This document shows positions 50,385 through 59,680 of a stretch of 64,000 nt of DNA, piece after piece. Each line of letters opens with the position of its first letter. Positions within the stretch are counted from its first letter, which is position 1. The notes under the pieces were generated by a model that had not been told where the DNA came from, did not search any database, and saw only the letters and a list, made by a program, of their open reading frames with translations. Source of the DNA: Gilliamella intestini (GTDB lineage: Bacteria > Pseudomonadota > Gammaproteobacteria > Enterobacterales > Orbaceae). The position numbers and the translations under genes were made by a program. The stretch lies in the NCBI RefSeq assembly GCF_900094935.1, contig NZ_FMBA01000006.1, positions 31,110-95,109 on the forward strand, given 5' to 3'.

Positions 50385-50398
50385 TTGACATATATCAA
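50385..50398 (+). promoter_or_regulatory. FNR box upstream of fdnG
   Basis: TTGACATATATCAA matches TTGAT-N4-ATCAA at nine of ten conserved positions. It lies about 135 bp upstream of fdnG. Anaerobic activation by FNR is known for E. coli fdnGHI, so the site fits. Confidence 0.7.
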
Positions 50399-50531
50399 AC
50401 TTTGTGAATTCATACCTGTTTTTCCCTTTATTTCCATGCCATTAAAGATTATCATTACAACTTGTAGGGATGTTAATAGCTTCCAATATAATAAATCAAA
50501 TAATGTAATGTCAGCTTTCTAAGGAGCCCAT

Positions 50532-53500
50532 ATGCTATTTAACCGTAGGCAGTTCTTTAAGATCTGCGCTGGTGGTATGGCAGGAACAACGGTAGCCACA
50601 CTAGGATTAGCGCCTAATTTGGCGCTTGCACAAACTCGCCAATTTAAATTACTCAAATCTAAAGAAACTCGAAATAATTGTACTTACTGCTCTGTTGGCT
50701 GTGGTATGTTGCTATATAGCCGTGGCGATGGGGCTAAAAATGCCGAATCGTCTATTTTCCATGTAGAAGGCGATCCCGATCATCCTGTTAGTCGTGGTTC
50801 TCTTTGTCCTAAAGGTGCTGGTGTACTTGACTTTATAAAAAGTGAAAATCGTGTTAAATACCCCCAATACCGCGCGCCAGGTTCTGATAAATGGCAAAAA
50901 ATAAGTTGGGATGAGGCTATTGACCGTATAGCTCGTTTGATGAAAGCTGACCGAGATAAAAATTTTATTGAGAAAAATGAGAAAGGCACAACAGTTAACC
51001 GCTGGACAACAACAGGGTGGCTTGTTACATCTGCTGCAAGTAATGAAACAGGTTGGTTAGCATTTAAAGTTGCTCGTGCATTAGGTATGTTAAGTCTTGA
51101 AACTCAAGCACGAGTTTGCCATGGCCCTTCTGTATCTAGCTTAGCAGCTACATTTGGTCGAGGAGCAATGACTAACAACTGGAATGATATCAAAAACGCT
51201 AATGTTGTTATTGTCATGGGCGGTAATGCCGCAGAAGCCCATCCAGTTGGTTTTAAATGGGCAATTGAAGCTAAAATTAATAATGGCGCAGAACTAATTG
51301 TTATTGACCCTCGTTTTCAGCGAACGGCTTCAGTTGCCGATCACTATGTACCGATTCGTTCAGGATCTGATATTGCTTTTTTACTTGGTATTATTAATTA
51401 TCTGATTACTCACAACGAAGTTAACTTTGAGTATTTGGTAACACACAGTAATGCTAGTTTAATTGTGCATGATGATTTTAATTTTGATGCCAATAGCGGA
51501 TTGTTTAGTGGATATGATGCAACTAATCGTCAATACGATCAAACTAGTTGGGCATATCAAAAAGATGAAAATGGTTACGCACTTCGGGATAAAACACTAA
51601 GCCATCCTCGTTGTGTTTGGAATTTATTAAAACAACACGTTAGCCGTTATACACCCGAAATGGTCAATAAGGTAACTGGTAGCCCAATTGATGGCTTTTT
51701 ACATGTCTGCCGCTCACTTGCTAGTACCAAAACCAATGATAGAGCCGCAACCTTTTTATATGCATTAGGTTGGACTCAGCACACTTATGGCTCACAAATT
51801 ATCCGTACTGCAGCCATGATTCAGCTTCTTTTAGGCAATATTGGTGTTATGGGTGGAGGCATTAATGCACTGCGTGGGCATTCAAATATTCAAGGTTTAA
51901 CCGATGTAGGTTTGTTGTCAAATCGCCTGCCTGCTTATCTTGATTTACCAAAAGAGTCTCAAGTTTCACTTGCTCAGTATCTAGATGAAAAAACACCAAA
52001 ACCACTTGGCCCAAGTGAAGTGAATTTTTGGGGAAATTATCCAAAATTCTTTGTTAGCTTTATGAAATCAATGTACGGTGATAAATCGACTCAAGATAAC
52101 GATTGGGGATTTGATTGGTTACCAAAATGGGATAAAACCTATGATGTTTTAAGATTTAGCAAAATGATGCGTGATGGTCAAGCTAATGGCTTTATTTGTC
52201 AGGGCTTTAACCCACTTGCTGCACTTCCCGATAAAAATAGTATTCGTGAAGGTTTATCTAACTTAAAATTCTTAGTTAGCATCGATCCTATGCCGACCGA
52301 AACCGCGGAATTTTGGAAAAACCACGGTGAATCAAATGATGTGGATTCTAGCAAAATTCAAACCGAAGTATTTAGATTACCATCAAACTGTTTTGCTGAA
52401 GAAAACGGAACAATTGTTAACTCTTCTCGTTGGCTACAATGGCATTGGGCAGCAGCTAGACCGCCTTACGAAGCATTATATGATCCTGAAATTATTGCGC
52501 GTATCTTTTTAAGAATTAAAGAGCTATATGCCGAAGAAGGAGGCGCTTATCACGAGCCAATTGATAATTTAGTTTGGGATTATCAAAATCCTGAAGGTCC
52601 AGCAGCCGAAGAGCTAGCCAAAGATTATAATGGACGTGCGCTTGCAAATATCACTGATACAAATGGAAATGTTATCCTTAAAAAAGGTCAGTTACTTAGT
52701 GGTTTTTCGCAATTAAAAGCAGACGGAACAACTTCATCAGGTATTTGGATATTCTGTGGTTGTTGGACAGAACAAGGTAACCAAATGGCAAGGCGTGATC
52801 CAAGCGATCCATCAGGAAAAGGCGTTCATGCTGGTTGGGCTTGGGCATGGCCAATGAATCGACGTGTACTTTATAATCGTGCATCAGCAGATGAAAACGG
52901 CAAACCATGGGATCCTAAACGAGTTCTAGTAAAATGGAATGGCTCAAGCTGGGTTGGTAATGATGTTCCTGATTTTACTGCAACGTTATCGCCAAGTGTT
53001 GGTGCAGGTGCTTTTATCATGAATAACGATGGTTTAGGTGGATTATTTTGTTTAAATCGATTAGTCGATGGGCCATTCCCTGAGCATTATGAACCATTTG
53101 AAACACCTATTACCAATAATCCATTGCATCCAAATCAAATAAGCAGTCCAGTTGCACGAGCATTTAAAGAAGATTTGGCTCGCTTAGGGAATGCTAGCGA
53201 ATTTCCTTATGTTGGTACGACTTATAGCATCACAGAACATTTCCACTTCTGGACACAACATGCAAGGTTAGCATCGATAACTCAACCAGAGCAATTTATT
53301 GAACTAAGTGAAAATTTAGCCAATAAAAAAGGTATCAAATTAGGTGATACGGTTAAAGTGACTTCATATCGGGGCTATATCAAAGCCAAAGCTGTTGTGA
53401 CAAAACGTCTTCCGACATTAACCGTGGATGGTAAAGAGATTGAAACCATAGGAATTCCGATTGTATGGGGATTCACAGGGCAAACAAAGAAAGGATTTTT

Positions 53501-53600
53501 GGTTAATGAATTAACACCTCATTTAGGTGATGCTAATTCACAAACACCAGAATATAAATCATTCTTAGTCAATATCGAAAAAGTTACCAGTGCGGCATAA
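50532..53600 (+). CDS. fdnG: Formate dehydrogenase-N/O-type catalytic subunit, cysteine variant
   Basis: Periplasmic molybdenum (bis-MGD) subunit that oxidises formate to CO2. The N-terminal Tat signal has NRRQFFK followed by a hydrophobic stretch to about residue 33. A [4Fe-4S] motif CTYCSVGCGM and SLCPKGAG follow. In the active site the sequence reads QARVCHGPSVSS: Cys at residue 196 (codon TGC at 51117-51119), where E. coli FdnG and FdoG have selenocysteine in QARVUHGP. There is no in-frame TGA. Length 1022 aa, close to the enteric enzyme. It heads fdnGHI-fdhE. Confidence 0.95.
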   Translation: MLFNRRQFFKICAGGMAGTTVATLGLAPNLALAQTRQFKLLKSKETRNNCTYCSVGCGMLLYSRGDGAKNAESSIFHVEGDPDHPVSRGSLCPKGAGVLDFIKSENRVKYPQYRAPGSDKWQKISWDEAIDRIARLMKADRDKNFIEKNEKGTTVNRWTTTGWLVTSAASNETGWLAFKVARALGMLSLETQARVCHGPSVSSLAATFGRGAMTNNWNDIKNANVVIVMGGNAAEAHPVGFKWAIEAKINNGAELIVIDPRFQRTASVADHYVPIRSGSDIAFLLGIINYLITHNEVNFEYLVTHSNASLIVHDDFNFDANSGLFSGYDATNRQYDQTSWAYQKDENGYALRDKTLSHPRCVWNLLKQHVSRYTPEMVNKVTGSPIDGFLHVCRSLASTKTNDRAATFLYALGWTQHTYGSQIIRTAAMIQLLLGNIGVMGGGINALRGHSNIQGLTDVGLLSNRLPAYLDLPKESQVSLAQYLDEKTPKPLGPSEVNFWGNYPKFFVSFMKSMYGDKSTQDNDWGFDWLPKWDKTYDVLRFSKMMRDGQANGFICQGFNPLAALPDKNSIREGLSNLKFLVSIDPMPTETAEFWKNHGESNDVDSSKIQTEVFRLPSNCFAEENGTIVNSSRWLQWHWAAARPPYEALYDPEIIARIFLRIKELYAEEGGAYHEPIDNLVWDYQNPEGPAAEELAKDYNGRALANITDTNGNVILKKGQLLSGFSQLKADGTTSSGIWIFCGCWTEQGNQMARRDPSDPSGKGVHAGWAWAWPMNRRVLYNRASADENGKPWDPKRVLVKWNGSSWVGNDVPDFTATLSPSVGAGAFIMNNDGLGGLFCLNRLVDGPFPEHYEPFETPITNNPLHPNQISSPVARAFKEDLARLGNASEFPYVGTTYSITEHFHFWTQHARLASITQPEQFIELSENLANKKGIKLGDTVKVTSYRGYIKAKAVVTKRLPTLTVDGKEIETIGIPIVWGFTGQTKKGFLVNELTPHLGDANSQTPEYKSFLVNIEKVTSAA

Positions 53601-53615
53601 GGAGGAAGAGCAATT

Positions 53616-54590
53616 ATGTCATTACAAACACAAGATATTATTCGCCGCTCAGGAACCAACTCATTAACCCCTGCACCACGAGCGCGCGATTATCAACAAG
53701 AAGTCGCAAAATTAATTGATGTAACAATATGTATCGGCTGTAAAGCGTGCCAAGTTGCCTGTAGCGAATGGAACGATTTGCGAGCTGAAATTGGCAATAC
53801 TGTTGGTGTTTATGATAATCCCGCTGACTTAGAGCCCAAAGCTTGGACAGTAATGCGTTATTCGGAAGTTGAAATTAATGGTAAATTTGAATGGCTGATC
53901 CGTAAAGATGGTTGCATGCACTGCTCAGATCCTGGTTGCTTAAAAGCTTGCCCTGCAGAAGGTGCTATTATTCAATACGCAAATGGTATTGTGGATTTTC
54001 AATCCGAACATTGTATTGGTTGTGGTTACTGTATTGCTGGTTGTCCGTTTAACATTCCAAGAGTTAGTAAAGAAGATAACCGTTCTTATAAATGCACTTT
54101 ATGCGTAGATCGCGTCGCTGTTGGACAAGAGCCAGCGTGCGTAAAAACCTGCCCGACGGGTGCTATTCATTTTGGCACAAAACAAGACATGATTCGCCAC
54201 GCCGAACACAGAATTGCCGATTTGAAAAAACGAGGGTTTGACAATGCGGGGCTTTATGACCCACAAGGTGTTGGTGGCACGCATGTGATGTATGTTTTAC
54301 ACCATGTAGATCAACCAGAACTTTATCATGGTCTGCCTAAAGATCCACAAATTAGTGAAATTGTTAAATTTTGGAAAGGTGTTTGGAAACCACTTTCAGC
54401 CGCAGCATTTGTTGCCACTTTTGGTGGCTTACTATTTCACTATATGGGTGTTGGTGCAATTGATATCGATGAAGATGATATTGAATACGAAAAAGAAGCA
54501 GATAAGCAAGCACGAAAAAAATTAGGCTTGCCAGTTGCTGAATGTAAAAATAGTGATAACTTACCGCAACAGGAGAATCATCATGAATAA
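53616..54590 (+). CDS. fdnH: Formate dehydrogenase-N/O-type iron-sulfur subunit
   Basis: Electron-transfer subunit that passes electrons from FdnG to the cytochrome. Four ferredoxin-like cysteine clusters are seen ([41 protein letters not shown]...CVKTC). A single transmembrane helix lies near residues 255-275 ([19 protein letters not shown]), followed by a charged tail. Length 324 aa, somewhat longer than the E. coli subunits because of that tail. It overlaps fdnI by 8 bp. Confidence 0.95.
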   Translation: MSLQTQDIIRRSGTNSLTPAPRARDYQQEVAKLIDVTICIGCKACQVACSEWNDLRAEIGNTVGVYDNPADLEPKAWTVMRYSEVEINGKFEWLIRKDGCMHCSDPGCLKACPAEGAIIQYANGIVDFQSEHCIGCGYCIAGCPFNIPRVSKEDNRSYKCTLCVDRVAVGQEPACVKTCPTGAIHFGTKQDMIRHAEHRIADLKKRGFDNAGLYDPQGVGGTHVMYVLHHVDQPELYHGLPKDPQISEIVKFWKGVWKPLSAAAFVATFGGLLFHYMGVGAIDIDEDDIEYEKEADKQARKKLGLPVAECKNSDNLPQQENHHE

Positions 54591-55266
54591 AAAAAGCATG
54601 ATATTAAGAACACCACTTATTGTTCGCTTCTGTCATTGGTGCATGGTGTGCCTGTTTATTTTAACGGCATTATCAGGTTTGTCGCTGTTTTTTCCATCAA
54701 TTAAACTGTTTGGATTATTTCTTGGCACACCTCAATTAGTCAGAGAATTACACCCTATTTTAGGCTGTGTTGTTTTTATCTTACTAATGTTTATGTTTTT
54801 AAAATTGGCTCATCATAATATTCCTAATAAAGATGATCTTTTATGGATTAAAAACTTTAAACATGTGATTTTAGGTAAAGAAAGAGGCATTCCAATAGGT
54901 AAATATAATGTGGGTCAGAAATTTTTATTCTGGTGCATAATGGGATTAATTTTTGTCTTATTTGTCACAGGAATAATTATGTGGCGTCGCTATTTTGCTG
55001 ATAACTTTTCTATTCCAATTATTCGTATTGCTATATTTTTCCATTCACTTGCCGCAATTGGCCTAATTCTACTTGCTATTGGCCATGCTTATATGGCAAT
55101 TTGGGTTAAAGGTTCAATTAAAGGAATGATAACTGGCTATGTATCGCGTGCTTGGGCTTGTAAAAACCATTCATCATGGTATCAAGAAGAAATGGAAAAA
55201 ATCTATCAAGAAGAGCTAAAATTAAAAGCTGAATTAAAAACTGAACAAGCAACCAAACCTGAATAA
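54583..55266 (+). CDS. fdnI: Formate dehydrogenase-N/O-type cytochrome b556 subunit
   Basis: Membrane subunit with two b haems that hands electrons to the quinone pool. Four transmembrane segments are visible, with haem-ligand candidates in [15 protein letters not shown] and GHAYMAIW. The start is set by AGGAGA before the ATG at 54583 (the frame opens at 54535); the product is 227 aa. A long hairpin follows the stop. Confidence 0.94.
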   Translation: MNKKSMILRTPLIVRFCHWCMVCLFILTALSGLSLFFPSIKLFGLFLGTPQLVRELHPILGCVVFILLMFMFLKLAHHNIPNKDDLLWIKNFKHVILGKERGIPIGKYNVGQKFLFWCIMGLIFVLFVTGIIMWRRYFADNFSIPIIRIAIFFHSLAAIGLILLAIGHAYMAIWVKGSIKGMITGYVSRAWACKNHSSWYQEEMEKIYQEELKLKAELKTEQATKPE

Positions 55267-55297
55267 AAAATTTTTATAAGCAATTTTTAATTAAATA

Positions 55298-55329
55298 ACA
55301 ATATCGCTGATATTCATCAGCGATATTGT
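55298..55329 (+). terminator. 14-bp stem-loop between fdnI and fdhE
   Basis: ACAATATCGCTGAT / ATCAGCGATATTGT pair perfectly around a 4-nt loop (ATTC), with only ATTGTC after it. It is very stable but without a U-run, and could attenuate fdhE or protect the fdnGHI mRNA. Confidence 0.6.
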
Positions 55330-55385
55330 ATTGTCTATATAGATAAACCTATTATGGATAAAATAATCATCAATGGTAACTAATA

Positions 55386-56294
55386 ATGAGCATAAAAATC
55401 ATCCCACAAAAACAACTTGAACAACACGCATCAAACTCAGTTATTAGGCAAATTCCATTACTGTTTTACCCATCACCAAAAACCATTTATGCACATCGAG
55501 CAAAGCGCTTAAAAACCTTGGCAACCAATAATCCATTTAGTGATTATTTAAATTTTTGCGCCACAATCGCCGAACAGCAAGCTAATTTAGTAAAACAAAA
55601 TCCTATTAATGTCGATTTGTCTGAGTACCTTAACAACGAAAATCCACCATTAAGTTTAAGTAACCGACCATTATCAACAAATTGGCAAGAATACCTCAAT
55701 GAATTATTAAGTTCGATAACAGCAACAACCGAACAAATAACATTAGTTATTGAGCAACTTAAAAAAAATAGTGTTCAACAGTTACAAGATAAAGCCCTAC
55801 ATCTACTCAATAATGAGTTTGCTCATGTAGAGGGCAACGAAGCAATATTTATTTGGGCAGCATTGTCGGTTTATTACAGTCAACTCGCAAGCCAAATTAA
55901 AGGCAAAGCAATAGCAGAAAGCACAGATAAAAGCTGGTTATGCCCTGTATGTAATAGCATACCTGTGGCTAGTATCATCCAATTAGGCAGCAACAATGGC
56001 CTGCGCTATTTACATTGCAGTTTATGTGAAAGCCAATGGTATGTGCCTAGAATAAAATGTACCTGCTGTGATAACATGAAAGATATCCAATATTTTTCAC
56101 TCGATAACGAATTATCTGCCACCAAAACGGAATGCTGTGATGCTTGTCATAGCTATTTAAAAATCTTCGATCAAGATAAAGATCCACATATTGAAATTAT
56201 TGCTGATGATATCGCTTCATTAATATTAGATATTAAAACAGAAGAAGAAGGTTTTACTAAAAGTGGAATAAATCCTTTTATATTTGCTCAATAA
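55386..56294 (+). CDS. fdhE: FdhE, formate dehydrogenase accessory protein
   Basis: Cytoplasmic rubredoxin-like maturation protein that binds FdnG/FdoG-type subunits before Tat export. CxxC pairs are seen in WLCPVCNSIP, LHCSLCESQWYVPRIKCTCC (split) and ECCDACHSYLKI. The C-terminal KSGINPFIF is typical. Length 302 aa. It follows the structural genes, as in the E. coli fdo operon. fdhD, the sulfurtransferase that is also needed, is not in the window. Confidence 0.94.
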   Translation: MSIKIIPQKQLEQHASNSVIRQIPLLFYPSPKTIYAHRAKRLKTLATNNPFSDYLNFCATIAEQQANLVKQNPINVDLSEYLNNENPPLSLSNRPLSTNWQEYLNELLSSITATTEQITLVIEQLKKNSVQQLQDKALHLLNNEFAHVEGNEAIFIWAALSVYYSQLASQIKGKAIAESTDKSWLCPVCNSIPVASIIQLGSNNGLRYLHCSLCESQWYVPRIKCTCCDNMKDIQYFSLDNELSATKTECCDACHSYLKIFDQDKDPHIEIIADDIASLILDIKTEEEGFTKSGINPFIFAQ

Positions 56295-56429
56295 AACCAA
56301 AAATAACACAATGATTAAAAACAATTTAATATTATTTATCACCACTTTATAACGGCTGTGTTAGCAATAATCATTAATTCATAAAATACAACTTAACTTT
56401 TGAGAATAATAAGGCTACAATGGAACTAT

Positions 56430-56449
56430 TGTACTAGTTTATGAGTGTA
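56430..56449 (+). promoter_or_regulatory. TrpR-like operator overlapping the transcription start
   Basis: TGTACTAGTT (56430-56439) is a perfect left half of the TrpR operator, and TATGAGTGTA is a weaker right half. It lies just after a plausible promoter (TTAACT 56393-56398, 17 bp, TACAAT 56416-56421) and 5 bp before the first gene of the ABC transporter. Repression by TrpR with tryptophan is the natural reading; the weak right half leaves doubt. Confidence 0.45.
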
Positions 56450-56453
56450 TTTT

Positions 56454-57416
56454 ATGAGACGTTTTACTTTATTGATAATAATGATATTGCTTGTGCCTTT
56501 TTATAGTTTTGCTGATGCAATGAAAAATGTTGCCATTACGGCAATTGTTGAACATCCTTCATTAGATCAAATTCGTGATGGTGTTAAAGATGAATTAACA
56601 GATAGTGGTTATAAATTAAATGAAAATTTAACTATTCAATATAAAAGCGCACAAGGAAGTAGTGCAACTGCAGCTCAAATTGCAAGGCAATTTATTTCAG
56701 CAAAATCTGACGTTATTGTTGCAATTGCAACACCAAGTGCACAAGCAACAGCAGCGGCTACAAAACAAATTCCTATCGTCTTTGCAGGTATTACCGATCC
56801 CATAGCAGCTAAACTAACCAAAGATTGGAAGCCAACAGGTACCAATATTACTGGCGTGTCTGATTATCAAGAAATAGGCCCACAAATTGATTTTATGAAA
56901 AAAATTGTACCTAACGTTAAATCAGTCGGTTATATCTATAGCCCGAGCGAAATAAACTCAACAGTGGTATTAAAACACCTGCAAACTCTACTGGCAGAAC
57001 AAGGAATTGCTCTTTTTGCAGTACCTGCTCAACGAACAGCAGACATTTCAACAGCTGCATTTTCATTAAAAGGTAAAGTTGATTTAATCTATACTACAAC
57101 GGATAACAATGTCGTTTCAGCTTATGAGTCTTTAGTCAAATTTGCTAATGAAAATAAAATTCCCCTTTTAGCATCGTTCCCAGATGCTATTGAACGAGGA
57201 GCTGTTGCTGCATATGGAATGAGTTATTACGATGTAGGTCGTCAATCAGGTAAACTTGTTGTACGTATATTAAAAGGGGAAGCAGTAGGTACCATTGCTC
57301 CAGAATTAGGGCAAGCTCTTCGCCTTGTCATTAATATGGATGCGGCTAAAAAACAAGGAATCACCTTTACACCTGAAGTGATTGAGTCTGCCGATAAAGT
57401 CATCGGTAATCATTAA
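56454..57416 (+). CDS. ABC transporter substrate-binding protein (TrpX-like), copy 1
   Basis: Periplasmic substrate-binding protein of the ABC_sub_bind (PF04392-like) family. The signal peptide is at residues 1-22 (MRRFTLLIIMILLVPFYSFA). Family phrases are ITAIVEHPSLDQIRDGV, VAIATPSAQATAA, IVFAGITDPIAAKL, VGYIYSPSEINS and DLIYTTTDNNVVSAYE. Related genes in other bacteria are named trpX and are linked to tryptophan uptake. The frame opens at a GTG (56445); I chose the ATG at 56454 (320 aa). It is separated from copy 2 by a 279-bp gap with a hairpin. It is the gene nearest the TrpR-like operator. Confidence 0.85.
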   Translation: MRRFTLLIIMILLVPFYSFADAMKNVAITAIVEHPSLDQIRDGVKDELTDSGYKLNENLTIQYKSAQGSSATAAQIARQFISAKSDVIVAIATPSAQATAAATKQIPIVFAGITDPIAAKLTKDWKPTGTNITGVSDYQEIGPQIDFMKKIVPNVKSVGYIYSPSEINSTVVLKHLQTLLAEQGIALFAVPAQRTADISTAAFSLKGKVDLIYTTTDNNVVSAYESLVKFANENKIPLLASFPDAIERGAVAAYGMSYYDVGRQSGKLVVRILKGEAVGTIAPELGQALRLVINMDAAKKQGITFTPEVIESADKVIGNH

Positions 57417-57442
57417 ATTTAATACCACTAAACAAATAATAA

Positions 57443-57467
57443 GCCTTGCTCGCTGAGCGAGTAAGGC
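57443..57467 (+). terminator. Stem-loop after the first substrate-binding protein
   Basis: GCCTTGCTCGC / GCGAGTAAGGC form an 11-bp stem with one wobble around TGA. There is no U-tract. It may partly separate transcription of the two binding-protein genes. Confidence 0.55.
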
Positions 57468-57695
57468 GCTTGATATGGCAAAGGATCATTCCCAATAGAT
57501 AAATATCACTAACTACCGACTTTAGTCTAATACTAAAATACCCCTCATCAACATCACTTCTTTAATAACCCTTCATTTCTGTAATGAAATATTTACAGCA
57601 AACATGCTTTTTACTCTAGAAAATTATCTATTTTTGCTTTATAGTAGCTTAATATTGAGCTTGGTTGTAAAAAAAATATTACAGGAGTGCTTTCT

Positions 57696-58673
57696 ATGCG
57701 TGATTTTATTATTAGACTTTTTATGCTGCTTAGTGTACCGCTTGTAGCATTTTATTCTTCAGCAAATCCTAAAATTGAACAAAAATTTGTAGCCATTACA
57801 GCCATCGTTGAACACCCAGCATTAGATAATGTACGTAAAGGTGTTGAAGATGAATTAAAAGATAACGGTTATATTAATGGTGAAAATTTAAAACTACAAT
57901 TTGCTAGTGCACAAGGCAGTAGTGCAAATGCAGCGCAAATTGCTAAACAATTTGCAGCAAGTAAACCTGATGTTATCGTTGGTATTGCAACTCCAAGTTC
58001 GCAAGCATTAGTTGCAACAACAAAACTGATTCCTATTGTTTTTACTGCTGTCACAGATCCTGTTGCAGCTAAATTAACATCAAGCTGGGAAGCATCAAAA
58101 ACGAATGTAACTGGTGTGTCTGATGCACTGTCACTGGATTCTCAAATTGATATGATGCTTAAAATTAAACCAGATGCTAAAAATATTGGTTATGTTTATA
58201 GCCCAAGCGAAGTTAATTCAACAATCATACTTAAACAATTACAAGATGAGCTAGAAAAAAGAGGTATGAAAATTATTGCTGCACCTGCACAACGCACTTC
58301 TGATATCTCAACTGCAGCGAGAAGCTTAAAAGGTAAAGTTGATTTAATCTATACAACAACAGATAATAATGTGGTTTCTGCTTATGAGGCTTTAGCTAAA
58401 GTGGCTAATGAAAGTAAAATTCCTCTTATTGCTTCTAATCCTGAATCAGCAGAACGTGGTGCTATTGCTGCTTTAGGTATGAGTTATTATGATCTTGGTC
58501 GACAAGCAGGTAAAATTGTTATTCGGATTCTTAATGGCGAAAAACCGGGCGATATTCCACCACAAGTGGGTAATATTACTCAACTAACAATTAACAAAAA
58601 AGCAGCTGAACGCCAAGGTGTCACTTTATCTGAAGATATATTAAAATCAGCCGCAAAAATTGTCGAAAAATAA
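57696..58673 (+). CDS. ABC transporter substrate-binding protein (TrpX-like), copy 2
   Basis: A paralogue of the preceding gene, 325 aa, with a signal peptide at residues 1-24 and the same phrases (ITAIVEHPALDNVRKGV, VGIATPSSQALVA, VFTAVTDPVAAKL, IGYVYSPSEVNS, DLIYTTTDNNVVSAYE). AGGAG before the ATG at 57696 fixes the start; the frame opens nine bases earlier at a GTG. It directly precedes the permease gene, so it is probably the main partner of this transporter; copy 1 may widen or tune ligand use. Confidence 0.86.
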   Translation: MRDFIIRLFMLLSVPLVAFYSSANPKIEQKFVAITAIVEHPALDNVRKGVEDELKDNGYINGENLKLQFASAQGSSANAAQIAKQFAASKPDVIVGIATPSSQALVATTKLIPIVFTAVTDPVAAKLTSSWEASKTNVTGVSDALSLDSQIDMMLKIKPDAKNIGYVYSPSEVNSTIILKQLQDELEKRGMKIIAAPAQRTSDISTAARSLKGKVDLIYTTTDNNVVSAYEALAKVANESKIPLIASNPESAERGAIAALGMSYYDLGRQAGKIVIRILNGEKPGDIPPQVGNITQLTINKKAAERQGVTLSEDILKSAAKIVEK

Positions 58674-58694
58674 TGTTTTATTTTTTTATAACTA

Positions 58695-58714
58695 AACCGC
58701 CAGCCTTGGCGGTT
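58695..58714 (+). other. Stem-loop between binding protein and permease genes
   Basis: AACCGCC / GGCGGTT form a perfect 7-bp GC-rich stem with a 6-nt loop, ending 7 bp before the permease start codon. Its likely effect is to raise binding-protein mRNA over permease mRNA or to damp permease translation, as in other ABC importer operons. Confidence 0.5.
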
Positions 58715-58721
58715 AACTTTA

Positions 58722-59678
58722 ATGGATTTTTTCATGTCTTTTGAATTTTTATTTGGCTCAATGGGGATTGGGCTTATTTATGCACTTGTTAGTTTAGGTG
58801 TATTTATTTCGTTTCGTTTACTGGATTTTCCTGATCTTACTGCTGATGCGAGCTTTCCTCTTGGTGGCGCAATATGTGGATTATGTATTTATATAGGTAT
58901 CGACCCTTGGATCGCAACACTATTAGGTATGTTTGCTGGTTGTCTAGCGGGAGCAATGACAGGGCTTTTATACGTTAAACTCAATATTTTACAATTGCTT
59001 TCTAGTATTATTGTCATGATAGGGCTTTATTCTATCAATTTAAGAATATTAGGTATTGGGCCTTATGTTATGAATGAAACAACGAGGCTTGCAGGTTCGC
59101 CTAATCTTTCATTACTCGGTCAAAATACTATTTTTTCACCGTTTATTTCTGACGATTTTAGTAATCAATATATAGTACAACCCATAATGATCTTAGGGTT
59201 TGTAATTGTATTTTGGATGTTACTAAATGTGTTTTTAAATACCCAAAAAGGGCTTGCCTTAAGAGCAACAGGCACAAATCCACGAATGGCAAAATCTCAA
59301 GGTATTCCAACTGATGGAATTACAATCCTTGGTATGGCAATATCAAATGGTTTAATTGCTTTAGGTGGTTCGTTATTTGTTCAAACGCAAGGAAGTGCCG
59401 ATATTACTATTGGTGTTGGTACAATCGTTATTGGACTAGCCTCAATTATACTTGGTGAAAGCATTTTCCCAACAAAACGTATTTGGGCTGTTATGCTTTC
59501 GGTTATTTTTGGATCTATCTTGTATCGCTTATTTATTGCTTTCGCATTAAGTAATGAATTGCTACAAGATATAGGGGTTGGAACAGAAGACCTAAACCTT
59601 ATTACAGCAATATTAGTTGTGTTGGCTCTTGTCTTACCGAAGCAGTTAAAAAAATTCTCTAAAAAAAGAGGAAAGTAA
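58722..59678 (+). CDS. ABC transporter permease (TrpY-like)
   Basis: A 318-aa polytopic membrane protein of the branched-chain/ribose-type permease family (BPD_transp_2). About eight to nine hydrophobic segments are visible. LDFPDLTADASFPLGGA near residues 34-50 and ATGTNPRMAKSQGIPTDG near 185-205 are typical of permeases that go with PF04392-type binding proteins. A start at the second Met (58734) is also possible. It lies 2 bp before the ATPase gene. Confidence 0.86.
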   Translation: MDFFMSFEFLFGSMGIGLIYALVSLGVFISFRLLDFPDLTADASFPLGGAICGLCIYIGIDPWIATLLGMFAGCLAGAMTGLLYVKLNILQLLSSIIVMIGLYSINLRILGIGPYVMNETTRLAGSPNLSLLGQNTIFSPFISDDFSNQYIVQPIMILGFVIVFWMLLNVFLNTQKGLALRATGTNPRMAKSQGIPTDGITILGMAISNGLIALGGSLFVQTQGSADITIGVGTIVIGLASIILGESIFPTKRIWAVMLSVIFGSILYRLFIAFALSNELLQDIGVGTEDLNLITAILVVLALVLPKQLKKFSKKRGK

Positions 59679-59680
59679 AC

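Larger units (their letters stand above)
50029..50531. other. Gene-free region between pflB and fdnG
   Basis: About 500 bp. It holds two strong hairpins after pflB (50055-50087 and 50125-50164), R1 copy E (50289-50330) and an FNR-like box (50385-50398). No coding sequence is supported. A third weak hairpin with a T-run lies near 50222-50250 and may be the actual terminator. Confidence 0.6.

Noticed and set aside
50532..53600. Possible in-frame TGA (selenocysteine) in the formate dehydrogenase gene
   Set aside because: The codon at the Sec position is TGC (Cys) and the frame is open throughout, so no recoding is needed.
57600..57650. A further R2-like copy (TAGAAAATTATCTA)
   Set aside because: Only about 15 bp match the inverted core and the flanks do not; it is within chance for this AT content.
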